From Agromyces mariniharenae (GTDB lineage Bacteria; Actinomycetota; Actinomycetes; Actinomycetales; Microbacteriaceae): DNA of 64,000 nt. The stretch is taken from positions 186,001 to 250,000 of the forward strand of contig NZ_VSSB01000002.1 of the NCBI RefSeq assembly GCF_008122505.1. The letters run 5' to 3'. Each line of letters opens with the position of its first letter. Position 1 is the stretch's first letter. Both the position numbers and the translations under genes were made by a program. Below the pieces are notes generated by a model. The model was not told the DNA's origin. It did no database searches and saw only the letters and a program-made list of their open reading frames with translations. Below are positions 57,243-63,690 of the stretch, piece after piece.

Positions 57243-57418
57243 GCTCGCGCCGTCGACGGGATGCTTCGGCACCCGCATCGGGCGGTCGTCGCGACGGCCC
57301 GGCAGCGCTGGGCTCGCGCCGTCGGCGGGATGCTTCGGCACCCGCATCGGGCGGTCGTCGCGACGGCCCGGCAGCACTGGGCTCGCGCCGTCGGCGGGGT
57401 GCTGCGGCATCCGGGCCG
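57215..57418 (+). repeat. Three tandem 69-bp repeats at the methyltransferase 3' end
   Basis: Copies begin at 57215, 57284 and 57353. Copy 1 includes the methyltransferase stop (TGA at 57240-57242), while the matching triplet reads TGG in copies 2 and 3, leaving an open frame through the array. Copies 1 and 2 are almost identical and copy 3 has diverged. The remaining gap to 57484 shows nothing else. Confidence 0.95.
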
Positions 57419-57484
57419 AGAGTGCTTTCCACGGCCCGATCTGGGGTATTGTGACGCCGGGATCGCGCGAGCACACTGAGCCCT

Positions 57485-57859
57485 ATGGGCGTGGTCGCGC
57501 AGGTGCTCGCGGTCGTCGAAGGGATCGCCCTGATCGTGGTCGGGATCATCACGGCGTTCTTCTTCCGCAGCCCGCGGCTCTTCAGGTTCCTCTACATCCA
57601 GCCGGGGGACCAGGAGGCGGTACGGCCGTGGGCCGTCTACAGCGGGTACGTCAACATGCTGTGGGGACTCGGGGTGCTCGCCGGCGTGCTGGCCGTGAAC
57701 CTCGGCTTCCCCGAGGTCGGTCGCACCCTCGTGGCGTTCACGAGCATCGTCCTCGTCGTGCTCGGCTTCGTCATCGTCTTCACCGAGATCCGGTACTGGC
57801 GCAACGTGATCGTGCTGGTGGCGTTGCCCGTGCTCGTCATCATCGCCATGCTCGTCTGA
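57485..57859 (+). CDS. Small integral membrane protein (DUF1304-like)
   Basis: 124 residues with four membrane helices (about 5-25, 52-72, 79-98 and 101-122). The early charged loop RSPRLFRFLYIQPGDQEAVRPWAVYSGYVN resembles DUF1304 proteins, an assignment I hold loosely. Function unknown. It ends 54 bp before the initiator tRNA gene on the same strand. Confidence 0.75.
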   Translation: MGVVAQVLAVVEGIALIVVGIITAFFFRSPRLFRFLYIQPGDQEAVRPWAVYSGYVNMLWGLGVLAGVLAVNLGFPEVGRTLVAFTSIVLVVLGFVIVFTEIRYWRNVIVLVALPVLVIIAMLV

Positions 57860-57870
57860 GCCGGGCTCGA

Positions 57871-57900
57871 TTGGACGACGGATGACCCGCATGCTAGTGT
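57871..57900 (+). promoter_or_regulatory. Promoter of tRNA-fMet
   Basis: TTGGAC at 57871-57876 and TAGTGT at 57895-57900 with 18-bp spacing, ending 12 bases before the tRNA. Confidence 0.65.
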
Positions 57901-57912
57901 TATCTCTTGTGC

Positions 57913-57989
57913 CGCGGGGTGGAGCAGCTCGGTAGCTCGCTGGGCTCATAACCCAGAGGTCGTAGGTTCAAATCCTGCCCCCGCAACCA
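57913..57989 (+). tRNA. Initiator tRNA-fMet (CAT)
   Basis: 77 nt including the encoded CCA. Anticodon CAT at 57947-57949. It has both initiator hallmarks: a C1-A72 mismatch at the top of the acceptor stem (CGCGGGG against CCCCGCA) and three G-C pairs in the anticodon stem (GGG/CCC). T-loop GGTTCAAATCC is canonical. Its 3' half seems to be the attachment site of the element that follows. Confidence 0.97.
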
Positions 57990-58290
57990 AATCGGAACGC
58001 CCGGTCTCTTCGGAGGCCGGGCGTTTCGTGTTCACCGGGACCGCCGACTCGATCGGGGCGCGTCCGAGCAGGTAGTCAGTGCTGACACCGAAGATCTCGG
58101 CCAGGTGAAGGATCTCGTCGAGGTTCCAGCGGTTCGAGCGGTTCATCTTGCTGTTCACCGTCGTCGGCTTTGTGCCGAGGCGCATGGCCAGCTCCCGCTG
58201 TGACATCCGGTTCAAGAAGAGCAGGTGGTTCACCCGAAGCGCGACCAGCTCGGTGGCGCTGTACTCCGGGATGCTCATTGCTTCAGCCAT
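57946..58290 (-). CDS. Xre-family repressor-like protein reading into tRNA-fMet
   Basis: 114 residues from ATG 58290, with ATG 58278 an alternative and a frame open to 58395. A helix-turn-helix Xre domain is at about 12-65 (LNRMSQRELAMRLGTKPTTVNSKMNR), with LLGRAP ending the fold. The last 15 residues (DLVAGAGFEPTTSGL) are encoded by the antisense of the tRNA 3' half and the stop is TCA of the tRNA anticodon loop. That peptide is a known signature of frames crossing tRNA att sites. It probably represses the divergent excisionase gene. Confidence 0.8.
   Translation of the reverse strand: MAEAMSIPEYSATELVALRVNHLLFLNRMSQRELAMRLGTKPTTVNSKMNRSNRWNLDEILHLAEIFGVSTDYLLGRAPIESAVPVNTKRPASEETGRSDLVAGAGFEPTTSGL
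57997..58024 (+). terminator. tRNA terminator
   Basis: ACGCCCGG/CCGGGCGT eight-bp arms (57997-58004 with 58017-58024), an inner CTC-TTCG-GAG stem and TTTCGTG downstream. It lies inside the 3' part of the Xre frame. Confidence 0.75.
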
Positions 58291-58329
58291 TTCCACATGA
58301 TCGCACAGAGAAGCACGCAAGGCACGCAG

Positions 58330-58381
58330 TTTCACTGTAGATCCGTGAAAGATACATAAAACACGTACATCATGATACCGT
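58330..58381. promoter_or_regulatory. Repressor/excisionase divergent control region
   Basis: Inverted repeat TTTCAC (58330-58335) and GTGAAA (58345-58350) with a nine-base spacer, palindrome ATCATGAT at 58369-58376, direct repeats GTACAT at 58365 and 58384, and TACCGT (58376-58381) as a leaderless -10 six bases from the ATG 58388. This fits an operator set for the Xre protein between the two divergent genes. Confidence 0.6.
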
Positions 58382-58387
58382 GCGTAC

Positions 58388-58582
58388 ATGGTCACGGAAG
58401 AGAGCTACCTGACGCCGGACGAGGTGGCCGCGATCTATCGCGTCACTGGGGCGACCATCCGGCGATTGATCAGGACAGGGGAGATGCGTGCGGTCCGCGT
58501 CGGGTCCCAGTGGCGGATCCCACGCTCGGCGCTCAGCGAGACGCCCCACACCGAGCGGACGACTGGACGTGCGTCCGCATAA
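58388..58582 (+). CDS. Excisionase-like MerR/HTH_17 DNA-binding protein
   Basis: 64 residues. YLTPDEVAAIYRVTGATIRRLIRTGEMRAVRVGSQWRIPRSAL is the standard helix-turn-helix of phage/ICE excisionases and small plasmid regulators. Short basic tail. It is leaderless and divergent from the Xre gene; both would control excision and transfer. A GC-rich hairpin follows. Confidence 0.85.
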   Translation: MVTEESYLTPDEVAAIYRVTGATIRRLIRTGEMRAVRVGSQWRIPRSALSETPHTERTTGRASA

Positions 58583-58588
58583 GAAGGG

Positions 58589-58610
58589 ACCCCCCGTTGC
58601 AGCGGGGGGT
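58589..58610 (+). terminator. GC-rich hairpin after excisionase gene
   Basis: Eight-bp arms ACCCCCCG/CGGGGGGT (58589-58596 with 58603-58610) and loop TTGCAG. No T-run follows, so it may be an attenuator or stability element. Confidence 0.55.
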
Positions 58611-58652
58611 CGGGATTCCAATTCACGGGCTAGGCATAGGAGGAATCAGGCC

Positions 58653-58895
58653 ATGTTCGAGGGTATCAGCCAGGTTTTCGGCCGCGCCACGGGGGCGCCC
58701 TTCACGGCGTCGGAGGTGGCGCGGCTCCAGGCGATCGCGGCGCGAGTGCGGGAGACCACGCATGGGCTGTGCTGTCCAGGCGCATCGTTCGCGACGTCGG
58801 CGTCAGAGTGCGCGTCGATCACGTGCGCGTGGGTTGCGTGGGACGTCGCTCGCGATGTTGTTGCGTCGCTTGAGGTGGGGGAGGTGGCGGCATGA
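58653..58895 (+). CDS. Small element protein of unknown function
   Basis: 80 residues from ATG 58653 behind AGGAGG. Four Cys residues (CC about 40-41, two more after) and a C-terminal helix. It overlaps the next gene by ATGA, so the row of small genes is co-translated. Not recognised. Confidence 0.65.
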   Translation: MFEGISQVFGRATGAPFTASEVARLQAIAARVRETTHGLCCPGASFATSASECASITCAWVAWDVARDVVASLEVGEVAA

Positions 58896-59077
58896 TCGGC
58901 ATGGAGGAGCTGACGCGTGAGTGGGGCGCGGTCTTGTTCATCCTGTTCGGAGGGCTGGCGACGGCGTTCTTGGTCGTCATGTTCCGCTCGATCTTCGACA
59001 AGGACTGGTTCCTGGCTGTCGTAAGCGGCCTGCTGATCGCGGCCAGCGCTGTCGCAGTCGGGGGGGTGCTCGCGTGA
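58892..59077 (+). CDS. Small membrane protein of the element
   Basis: 61 residues with two hydrophobic segments (about 12-31 and 40-60). Overlaps both neighbours (ATGA in front, GTGA behind). Such small membrane proteins accompany transfer or immunity functions, but no family is recognised. Confidence 0.65.
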   Translation: MIGMEELTREWGAVLFILFGGLATAFLVVMFRSIFDKDWFLAVVSGLLIAASAVAVGGVLA

Positions 59078-60066
59078 GCATGGCGATGGCGCGACGGGCG
59101 GCGCTCGACGATGTGAACCCGGTGATCTGGGTCAAGGTCGACAGCATTGTCTTGCCACATGATCGGTCGCGGCGGGAGCCCGACCCGGTCGTGGTCGAGC
59201 GGATCGCTCGCTCGTTCACGGACGTGGGTCTGCTGATGCCGATCGGGGTGACGCCTCACAACGTGCTGATCTTCGGTACCACGCGGCTCGCGGCGGCGAA
59301 GAAGCTCGGGTGGGAGCGCATCGAGGCGCGCGAGTTCGAGTCCGCCGACGACCCTGAGGTTCGCAGGTTGATGGAGTGGGAAGAGAACGACGCACGTCAG
59401 GACCTCACGCTCGAGGAACAGCTTGCGTTCAAGCGCGACGTGCTCGACCCGATCCTCACAGCCCGCGCCAAGGAGCGCCAGCAGGCCAACGGCACCGCCC
59501 GGGCTTCGCAGATGTGGGGGCGCTCAGTAGAAGGTGGAAACTTTCCACCTTCTACTGAGCGACACGTCGTCGCACCCGTGGTGACGCCGGCGATTCTCGC
59601 TGCAGGACCCGCGGTCGAGGTCGAGTCTCGCCCGGCATCGGGGAAGTCGCGCGATCTGCTCAACCACTACTTGGGTGTGTCGGGGCGGACTATGGAGAAG
59701 TTCGAGCAGCTCGCGGACTGGTCGGAAGATGAGTCGCTTCCGGCGCCGGTGCGGGAGGAGGCCGCGCGGGCGCGTGATCGGGCGAACACGCTCGGCAAGG
59801 TCGACGGCGAGTACAAGCGGGTTCGGGCGCTCGTTGAGCAGCCGGCCGTGCCGAGGCCTGACCCGTCGATCGAGGTCGAGGCACGTCTCACACGAGGGTT
59901 CTCCGCGTTCGAACGGCTGCTGGAGGAGCACCCCGCGGCCGAGGTCGCAGGGGTGCTGTCCGAGGGCGGGTGGCGGGGTCTCGCAGTGGTGTTGCAGCGG
60001 ACGATGGAGTGGGGCCGTGACGCGCGCAGGCGTCGCGAGGCGTGCGAGCGGCCAAGGGGGAGCTGA
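59074..60066 (+). CDS. ParB-like nuclease-domain protein containing a 41-bp palindrome
   Basis: 330 residues from GTG 59074 (ATG 59080 possible). ParB/Srx N-terminal domain: IVLPHDRSRREPDPVVVERIARSFTDVGLLMPIGV, then TTRLAAAKKLGWERI and EENDARQDLTLEEQLAF (about 95-125). Helical middle and C-terminal regions follow (NHYLGVSGRTMEKFEQLA). ParB-like proteins of elements act in partition, transcription or nicking. A perfect palindrome (59521-59561) is coding here (residues about 150-163). Some function of that DNA is inferred below. Confidence 0.82.
   Translation: MSMAMARRAALDDVNPVIWVKVDSIVLPHDRSRREPDPVVVERIARSFTDVGLLMPIGVTPHNVLIFGTTRLAAAKKLGWERIEAREFESADDPEVRRLMEWEENDARQDLTLEEQLAFKRDVLDPILTARAKERQQANGTARASQMWGRSVEGGNFPPSTERHVVAPVVTPAILAAGPAVEVESRPASGKSRDLLNHYLGVSGRTMEKFEQLADWSEDESLPAPVREEAARARDRANTLGKVDGEYKRVRALVEQPAVPRPDPSIEVEARLTRGFSAFERLLEEHPAAEVAGVLSEGGWRGLAVVLQRTMEWGRDARRRREACERPRGS
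59521..59561. repeat. Perfect 41-bp palindrome inside the ParB-like gene
   Basis: Arms of 20 bases, 59521-59540 and 59542-59561, are exact reverse complements around C59541; the left arm is CGCTCAGTAGAAGGTGGAAA. It encodes the RSVEGGNFPPSTER stretch. No other palindrome of this size was found in the element. Confidence 0.97.
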
Positions 60067-60067
60067 G

Positions 60068-60853
60068 ATGCAGCGTTGGTCGGGGAATCGGCTGAAGGCC
60101 ACGGTGATCGCCGCGGCGTCGTCGGGCGGCGCCTTCTGGGCAACGTCGAGTTGTGGGGAGCTCGTCGCCCAAGTCGATCGGTACCTCGCGGGGCAGATCG
60201 CTCGCTCGGTCCGGTCGAAGCTGGGATACGCGCTCGAGCGGGATGAAGTCACGAACACCGTCCTCGTGCGACTCGCGGACCCTGAAACTGGCAAGGTCCT
60301 TGTGTCGGGCATTCAAGGCTCGCGAGACCCGTGGGCCTACCTCGCGAAGTGCGCCAGTATGTGGGCGATCGGGCAGGCCGGCCATCGTGTCGGCGAGCTG
60401 GACGCCATGGTGGACCTGCCTGGAGTCGCGGGCTCAGCCGCTGACGCCGGCCTAGACCCCGCGCATGGGCTCACTCCGCTACCGGTCGTCATCGACAAGA
60501 CGACGGAGACCGTCGAGGCTTACGTCGACGACGTGGCTGACCGGCCCTACCGGGCGGCGGTGACGTGGTTCGCGGAGAACCCGCCGACGCACCAGGGCCA
60601 CGGTCACTCGGATGCCCGTCGTGCCCCTGAGTTCGGGCGGATGGGTTTCGCACCTGATGAAGTCGGCGCGCTTGCTCGGGTCACGTGGGGAGGCCGGCCG
60701 AACATGCACGTCACGAGCCTGCTCCGCGCGTTCCTGCTCGATGACAGCTTTGATCCCCATGCGTCTCGACCGCATCGTCTGGCGTTGATGAACATGCGCG
60801 CCACTTTGGCTCGAGCGGGTGTGCAGCGGGGCGGGCAAAGGGCCGCGTCATGA
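60068..60853 (+). CDS. Element protein with possible sigma-like region
   Basis: 261 residues from ATG 60068 (GGGGGAG upstream). The first part, ELVAQVDRYLAGQIARSVRSKLGYALERDEVTNTVLVRLADP (about 29-75), followed by DPWAYLAKCASMWAIGQAGHRV, resembles a sigma-70 region 2 layout, though weakly. Later residues contain RPYRAAVTWFAE and FAPDEVGALARVTW. No named family is certain; a regulator role is possible. Overlaps the next gene by ATGA. Confidence 0.6.
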   Translation: MQRWSGNRLKATVIAAASSGGAFWATSSCGELVAQVDRYLAGQIARSVRSKLGYALERDEVTNTVLVRLADPETGKVLVSGIQGSRDPWAYLAKCASMWAIGQAGHRVGELDAMVDLPGVAGSAADAGLDPAHGLTPLPVVIDKTTETVEAYVDDVADRPYRAAVTWFAENPPTHQGHGHSDARRAPEFGRMGFAPDEVGALARVTWGGRPNMHVTSLLRAFLLDDSFDPHASRPHRLALMNMRATLARAGVQRGGQRAAS

Positions 60854-61143
60854 TCCCGGATGCTGCGACGGGAGTCATGCCCGCACCATGGGAGGCCGAC
60901 CAGCGCCTGAATGAGGAGGCGATTCGTCTTGTTCGCTGGTTCGCTGAGCGCCGGGCACCGGGCACCGACCGAGTGCAGCTCGAGCACCTCGACGCCGTAC
61001 TCCGCACATGGGACCGCAGCGTCATCGACGATGCGCTTAGGCTCGCGGTCGGATTCGGCTATCTCGAGGTGGTCGAGGGCGCCGTTCGGCTCCGACATCG
61101 TGCCTGGGACATCCCACACGACGCAGAGACGGCACCAGCATGA
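60850..61143 (+). CDS. Small winged-helix-like element protein
   Basis: 97 residues. Helical pattern EEAIRLVRWFAERRAPGTDRVQLEHLDAVLRTWDRSVIDDALRLAVGFGYLEVVEGAVRLR suggests a winged helix. Not assigned. Overlaps the preceding and following genes by ATGA, so it is translationally coupled. Confidence 0.65.
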   Translation: MIPDAATGVMPAPWEADQRLNEEAIRLVRWFAERRAPGTDRVQLEHLDAVLRTWDRSVIDDALRLAVGFGYLEVVEGAVRLRHRAWDIPHDAETAPA

Positions 61144-62300
61144 GGCGGGAAACCGAGTTCGTACGCCCCGAGCTCGCATTCGAACGCGACTTCCTGCAAG
61201 TGCGGAACTGGTGGGTGCAGGACAAGCGGATCGTCGGGAACCCGGCGTCAATCTTCTTCTATCTGCTCTCGCACCGGGCGGACTTCCGAGTAACCCAGTC
61301 GAAGGTGATGCGCGACCTCGGCCTCGGTAAGGACGCCTACCTCGCCGCACGCCGGAAACTCCAAGCAGCCGGCTACCTCGAGGTCGTCGTGCACCGCTAC
61401 GCGCCCGGCGAGGTCGACGAGAACGGCGCGCCGATAGGCGGTCAGAAGTGGACCGAACTCATCGTCTGCGACCCCGAGCCGCCCGCGGAGCTCCGAGCCC
61501 TCGTCGACCGCCGGCCGGTCGAGTCGGGCGGCGAAAGGATGAAGCCTCCGGCCTTGGCGGATAACCCGCCGAGGCCCGCCGAGAGCGTCGAAGCCTCGCA
61601 GTCCGAAGCCTCGGCGGAAAAGCCGCCTTGGCCTTCGCCGCTCGAGAGCGCAGCTGCGGAGTACGAGGAGATCCCGCGCGATCACTGGGCAGAAGCCTTG
61701 GCGGAACACCCAGCGCCGGGTCATCCGCCGCTTAAACAAGACCAAGTGAAACAACACTCTTCGTCGTCGGTTCTGAAGGTGACCACAGACGGGCGCGACG
61801 TCGAGGCGGCGGCTGCGCCGCCGGACGAAGACACCGGCGGAGCATGGTTCGACCAGGGAACCGCAGACCGGCTCGCCCGCCTGGACGCTCGCCTCGACCT
61901 GCGTGAGCTCGTCGACCGCCTGAACCGGAGCCACCCGAACGTCGCCGTGGAGCTCATCGACCTTCCCCGCGCTGTTGATGACGTCCTCGGCGCCGCACCC
62001 CGTCGCGTCGGGAACCCTGTCGCGTATGTTGCCTCGTCACTCGCCGCCGAGCCGTGGCGCTGGGTCCGCACCGACGCCGTCGATGGGCTTGGATTCGTGG
62101 CGACGAATTCAAGCGCGCAGCCGCAGCGCGAGGCGCGGAGGCCACCGACCGTCGCTGAGTGCACTGCCGCAGGGCATCGATGGATCGGCGAGTTCGACGA
62201 GTGCTGCGCCCGGTGCGGGATCGATCGACCGAACTGGCGCGATGACCGTGACGTGGCTCTCGCGGGACGCGCTACCGCGACTGAAGGGGTGCGGCGATGA
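61140..62300 (+). CDS. Helix-turn-helix protein, candidate replication initiator
   Basis: 386 residues. An N-terminal winged helix (NPASIFFYLLSHRADFRVTQSKVMRDLGLGKDAYLAARRKLQAAGYLEVVVHRY, about 35-90) matches the domain common in actinobacterial element replication proteins. A low-complexity linker (about 130-220) is encoded by iteron-like DNA. The C-terminal portion ends with a zinc-like CCARCGIDRPNW. No RepSA or primase motif is visible, so the initiator role is inferred from position and the repeats. Confidence 0.65.
   Translation: MRRETEFVRPELAFERDFLQVRNWWVQDKRIVGNPASIFFYLLSHRADFRVTQSKVMRDLGLGKDAYLAARRKLQAAGYLEVVVHRYAPGEVDENGAPIGGQKWTELIVCDPEPPAELRALVDRRPVESGGERMKPPALADNPPRPAESVEASQSEASAEKPPWPSPLESAAAEYEEIPRDHWAEALAEHPAPGHPPLKQDQVKQHSSSSVLKVTTDGRDVEAAAAPPDEDTGGAWFDQGTADRLARLDARLDLRELVDRLNRSHPNVAVELIDLPRAVDDVLGAAPRRVGNPVAYVASSLAAEPWRWVRTDAVDGLGFVATNSSAQPQREARRPPTVAECTAAGHRWIGEFDECCARCGIDRPNWRDDRDVALAGRATATEGVRR
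61551..61705 (+). repeat. Iteron-like direct and inverted repeats, candidate origin
   Basis: GCCTYGGCGGA occurs at 61551-61561, 61608-61618 and 61695-61705, and an inverted copy CCGCCGAGGC is at 61566-61575, facing the first. A relatively AT-rich stretch follows at 61731-61770 (AAACAAGACC, GTGAAACAAC). Confidence 0.5.
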
Positions 62301-63130
62301 GTGCGAAGAACGTCAGGCGAACCTGGGGCGGAGTCCTGTCGCTCGTACTGCCGCTCGTCGTGGTGGGCGCCTCCGCGATGGCGATCAGCTACGCCACGCT
62401 CATCGATGTCGCCCGCGTGAACGGAATGCCGCTGCCCGAGCTGTTCCCGATTCTCATCGACGTCGGCACTGTCGCCTGCATGGTCGCCGCAGCCCAATTC
62501 CGCACCCTTGGCATCAACGGGCGCTGGCTCGCCCACGTGACCTTCTTCGCGTTGTCGGGCATTTCGGTCTTCGCGAACGCGACGCACGCGCTCGGCGCTG
62601 CCGACCTGACCGCGACAACACTCGGCGTCGCGATCATGCTCGCAGCGACGCCGCCGGCCGCGCTCGTGGCAATCACGCACTTGGTGATGAAGCTCGTCCC
62701 CGACATGAAGGAGCGCGAGCGGATCGCCGCGGCATCCGCGACCAGCGATCCTGCACGTCACGACGCGACCGTGAAGTCGTCGCGCCGCGACACTAGCCGT
62801 CGCGACACCGCGAGCACGAGCGTCACGACTGCGACAGGCCAGGCGTCGCAGTCCGTCGATGTCGCGACAACCGAGAAGGGGGACGACGATAGTGTCGCGC
62901 ACGCCGCGTCGCGTGAGACGGCGACGACGCGACAGGCAGGGCCCGGGACGCCCGCACCGGTGTCGCACGCATCGACGGGGTCGTGGAGCGTTGACGCGCG
63001 TATCCGCGAGTCGCTCGAGAGGGGCGCGACGCCGTCGGGCCGCGAGGTCGCAGACTGGCTCGGCGGGAAGTCGACGCGCACTGGGCAGCGCTACCTCGCC
63101 GCCTACCTCGAACGCGAGAACGCAGCCTGA
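62297..63130 (+). CDS. DUF2637 (SpdB-like) plasmid-transfer membrane protein
   Basis: 277 residues from ATG 62297 overlapping the previous gene. Four membrane helices (about 15-35, 50-70, 75-95 and 105-130) with SYATLIDVARVNGMPLPELFPILIDVGTV and the DUF2637 layout. A Ser/Arg/Thr-rich linker (SSRRDTSRRDTAST) follows, and the C-terminus RIRESLERGATPSGREVADWLGGKSTRTGQRYL is a helix-turn-helix typical of this family in Streptomyces-type elements. Associated with conjugative spread; not itself the TraB motor. Confidence 0.85.
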   Translation: MSAKNVRRTWGGVLSLVLPLVVVGASAMAISYATLIDVARVNGMPLPELFPILIDVGTVACMVAAAQFRTLGINGRWLAHVTFFALSGISVFANATHALGAADLTATTLGVAIMLAATPPAALVAITHLVMKLVPDMKERERIAAASATSDPARHDATVKSSRRDTSRRDTASTSVTTATGQASQSVDVATTEKGDDDSVAHAASRETATTRQAGPGTPAPVSHASTGSWSVDARIRESLERGATPSGREVADWLGGKSTRTGQRYLAAYLERENAA

Positions 63131-63191
63131 CCGCACTCCACCGTGTGACGCATCCGCGCGTCTGCTGCGCGCAATGAGGGATCGGTGAGGC

Positions 63192-63686
63192 GTGTACGAC
63201 GATGAACTGACACCTGAGGACTACGGCATGACCGAGCCCGACCCAGTCGCGCCGGATGGCGAGAGCGGCGGGCTCAACCCGCCGATCGACTGGTGGAAGC
63301 TCGGCCAGCCCGAGCGGCGCGCCCAGCTGAACCGTGTGTGGTCCTTCACTCAGCGGCTGGTGCGCTCGTACCGACTGCCGGGCGAGATCGTGCCGCCGTG
63401 CTGGTTCCGGCACGAGGAGATGGTGCAGGAGCTGCTTTCGCTCATGCAGTACCGCAACGAGCAGCAATTCATTGAGCAGCAGTCCCCGGGCGCGGCTCTC
63501 GACTTCCACTACCAGCTCGGGATGTGGACGGCGAGGATGCGCGCCTGGACCCTGGAGGCCGGCTGCAAGCCCAACGAGCACCTCACGAAAGCGCTCCCGA
63601 TGTGGGTCGTGCCGCACAGCTCAGCCGCGACCGCGGTCGAGCGTGAGTTCGACGAGCTACTTCAGCAGATGACGGATGAGGAGTAG
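63192..63686 (+). CDS. DUF4913-like element protein
   Basis: 164 residues from GTG 63192. Central region LVRSYRLPGEIVPPCWFRHEEMVQELLSLMQYRNEQQF resembles the DUF4913 proteins carried by actinobacterial conjugative elements. The rest is charged and helical. Function unknown; partner genes lie beyond the window. The preceding 61-bp gap has nothing. Confidence 0.65.
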   Translation: MYDDELTPEDYGMTEPDPVAPDGESGGLNPPIDWWKLGQPERRAQLNRVWSFTQRLVRSYRLPGEIVPPCWFRHEEMVQELLSLMQYRNEQQFIEQQSPGAALDFHYQLGMWTARMRAWTLEAGCKPNEHLTKALPMWVVPHSSAATAVEREFDELLQQMTDEE

Positions 63687-63690
63687 GGGA

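Noticed and set aside
57261..57479. Open frame of 72 residues in the methyltransferase repeats
   Set aside because: It simply continues the repeat array in the methyltransferase frame, has no ribosome site and is low complexity; treated as part of the repeat.
58021..58300. Integrase gene next to the tRNA
   Set aside because: The gene adjacent to the tRNA is an Xre repressor with no tyrosine or serine recombinase motif; the integrase must be elsewhere.
59397..59663. Minus-strand frame that contains a near copy of the SVEGGNFPPSTE peptide
   Set aside because: It arises only because the 41-bp palindrome reads the same on both strands; no other support.
61551..61705. CRISPR or transposon ends in the replication-like gene
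   Set aside because: Only three short words with unequal spacing and no transposase or target duplication; iteron-like interpretation fits better.
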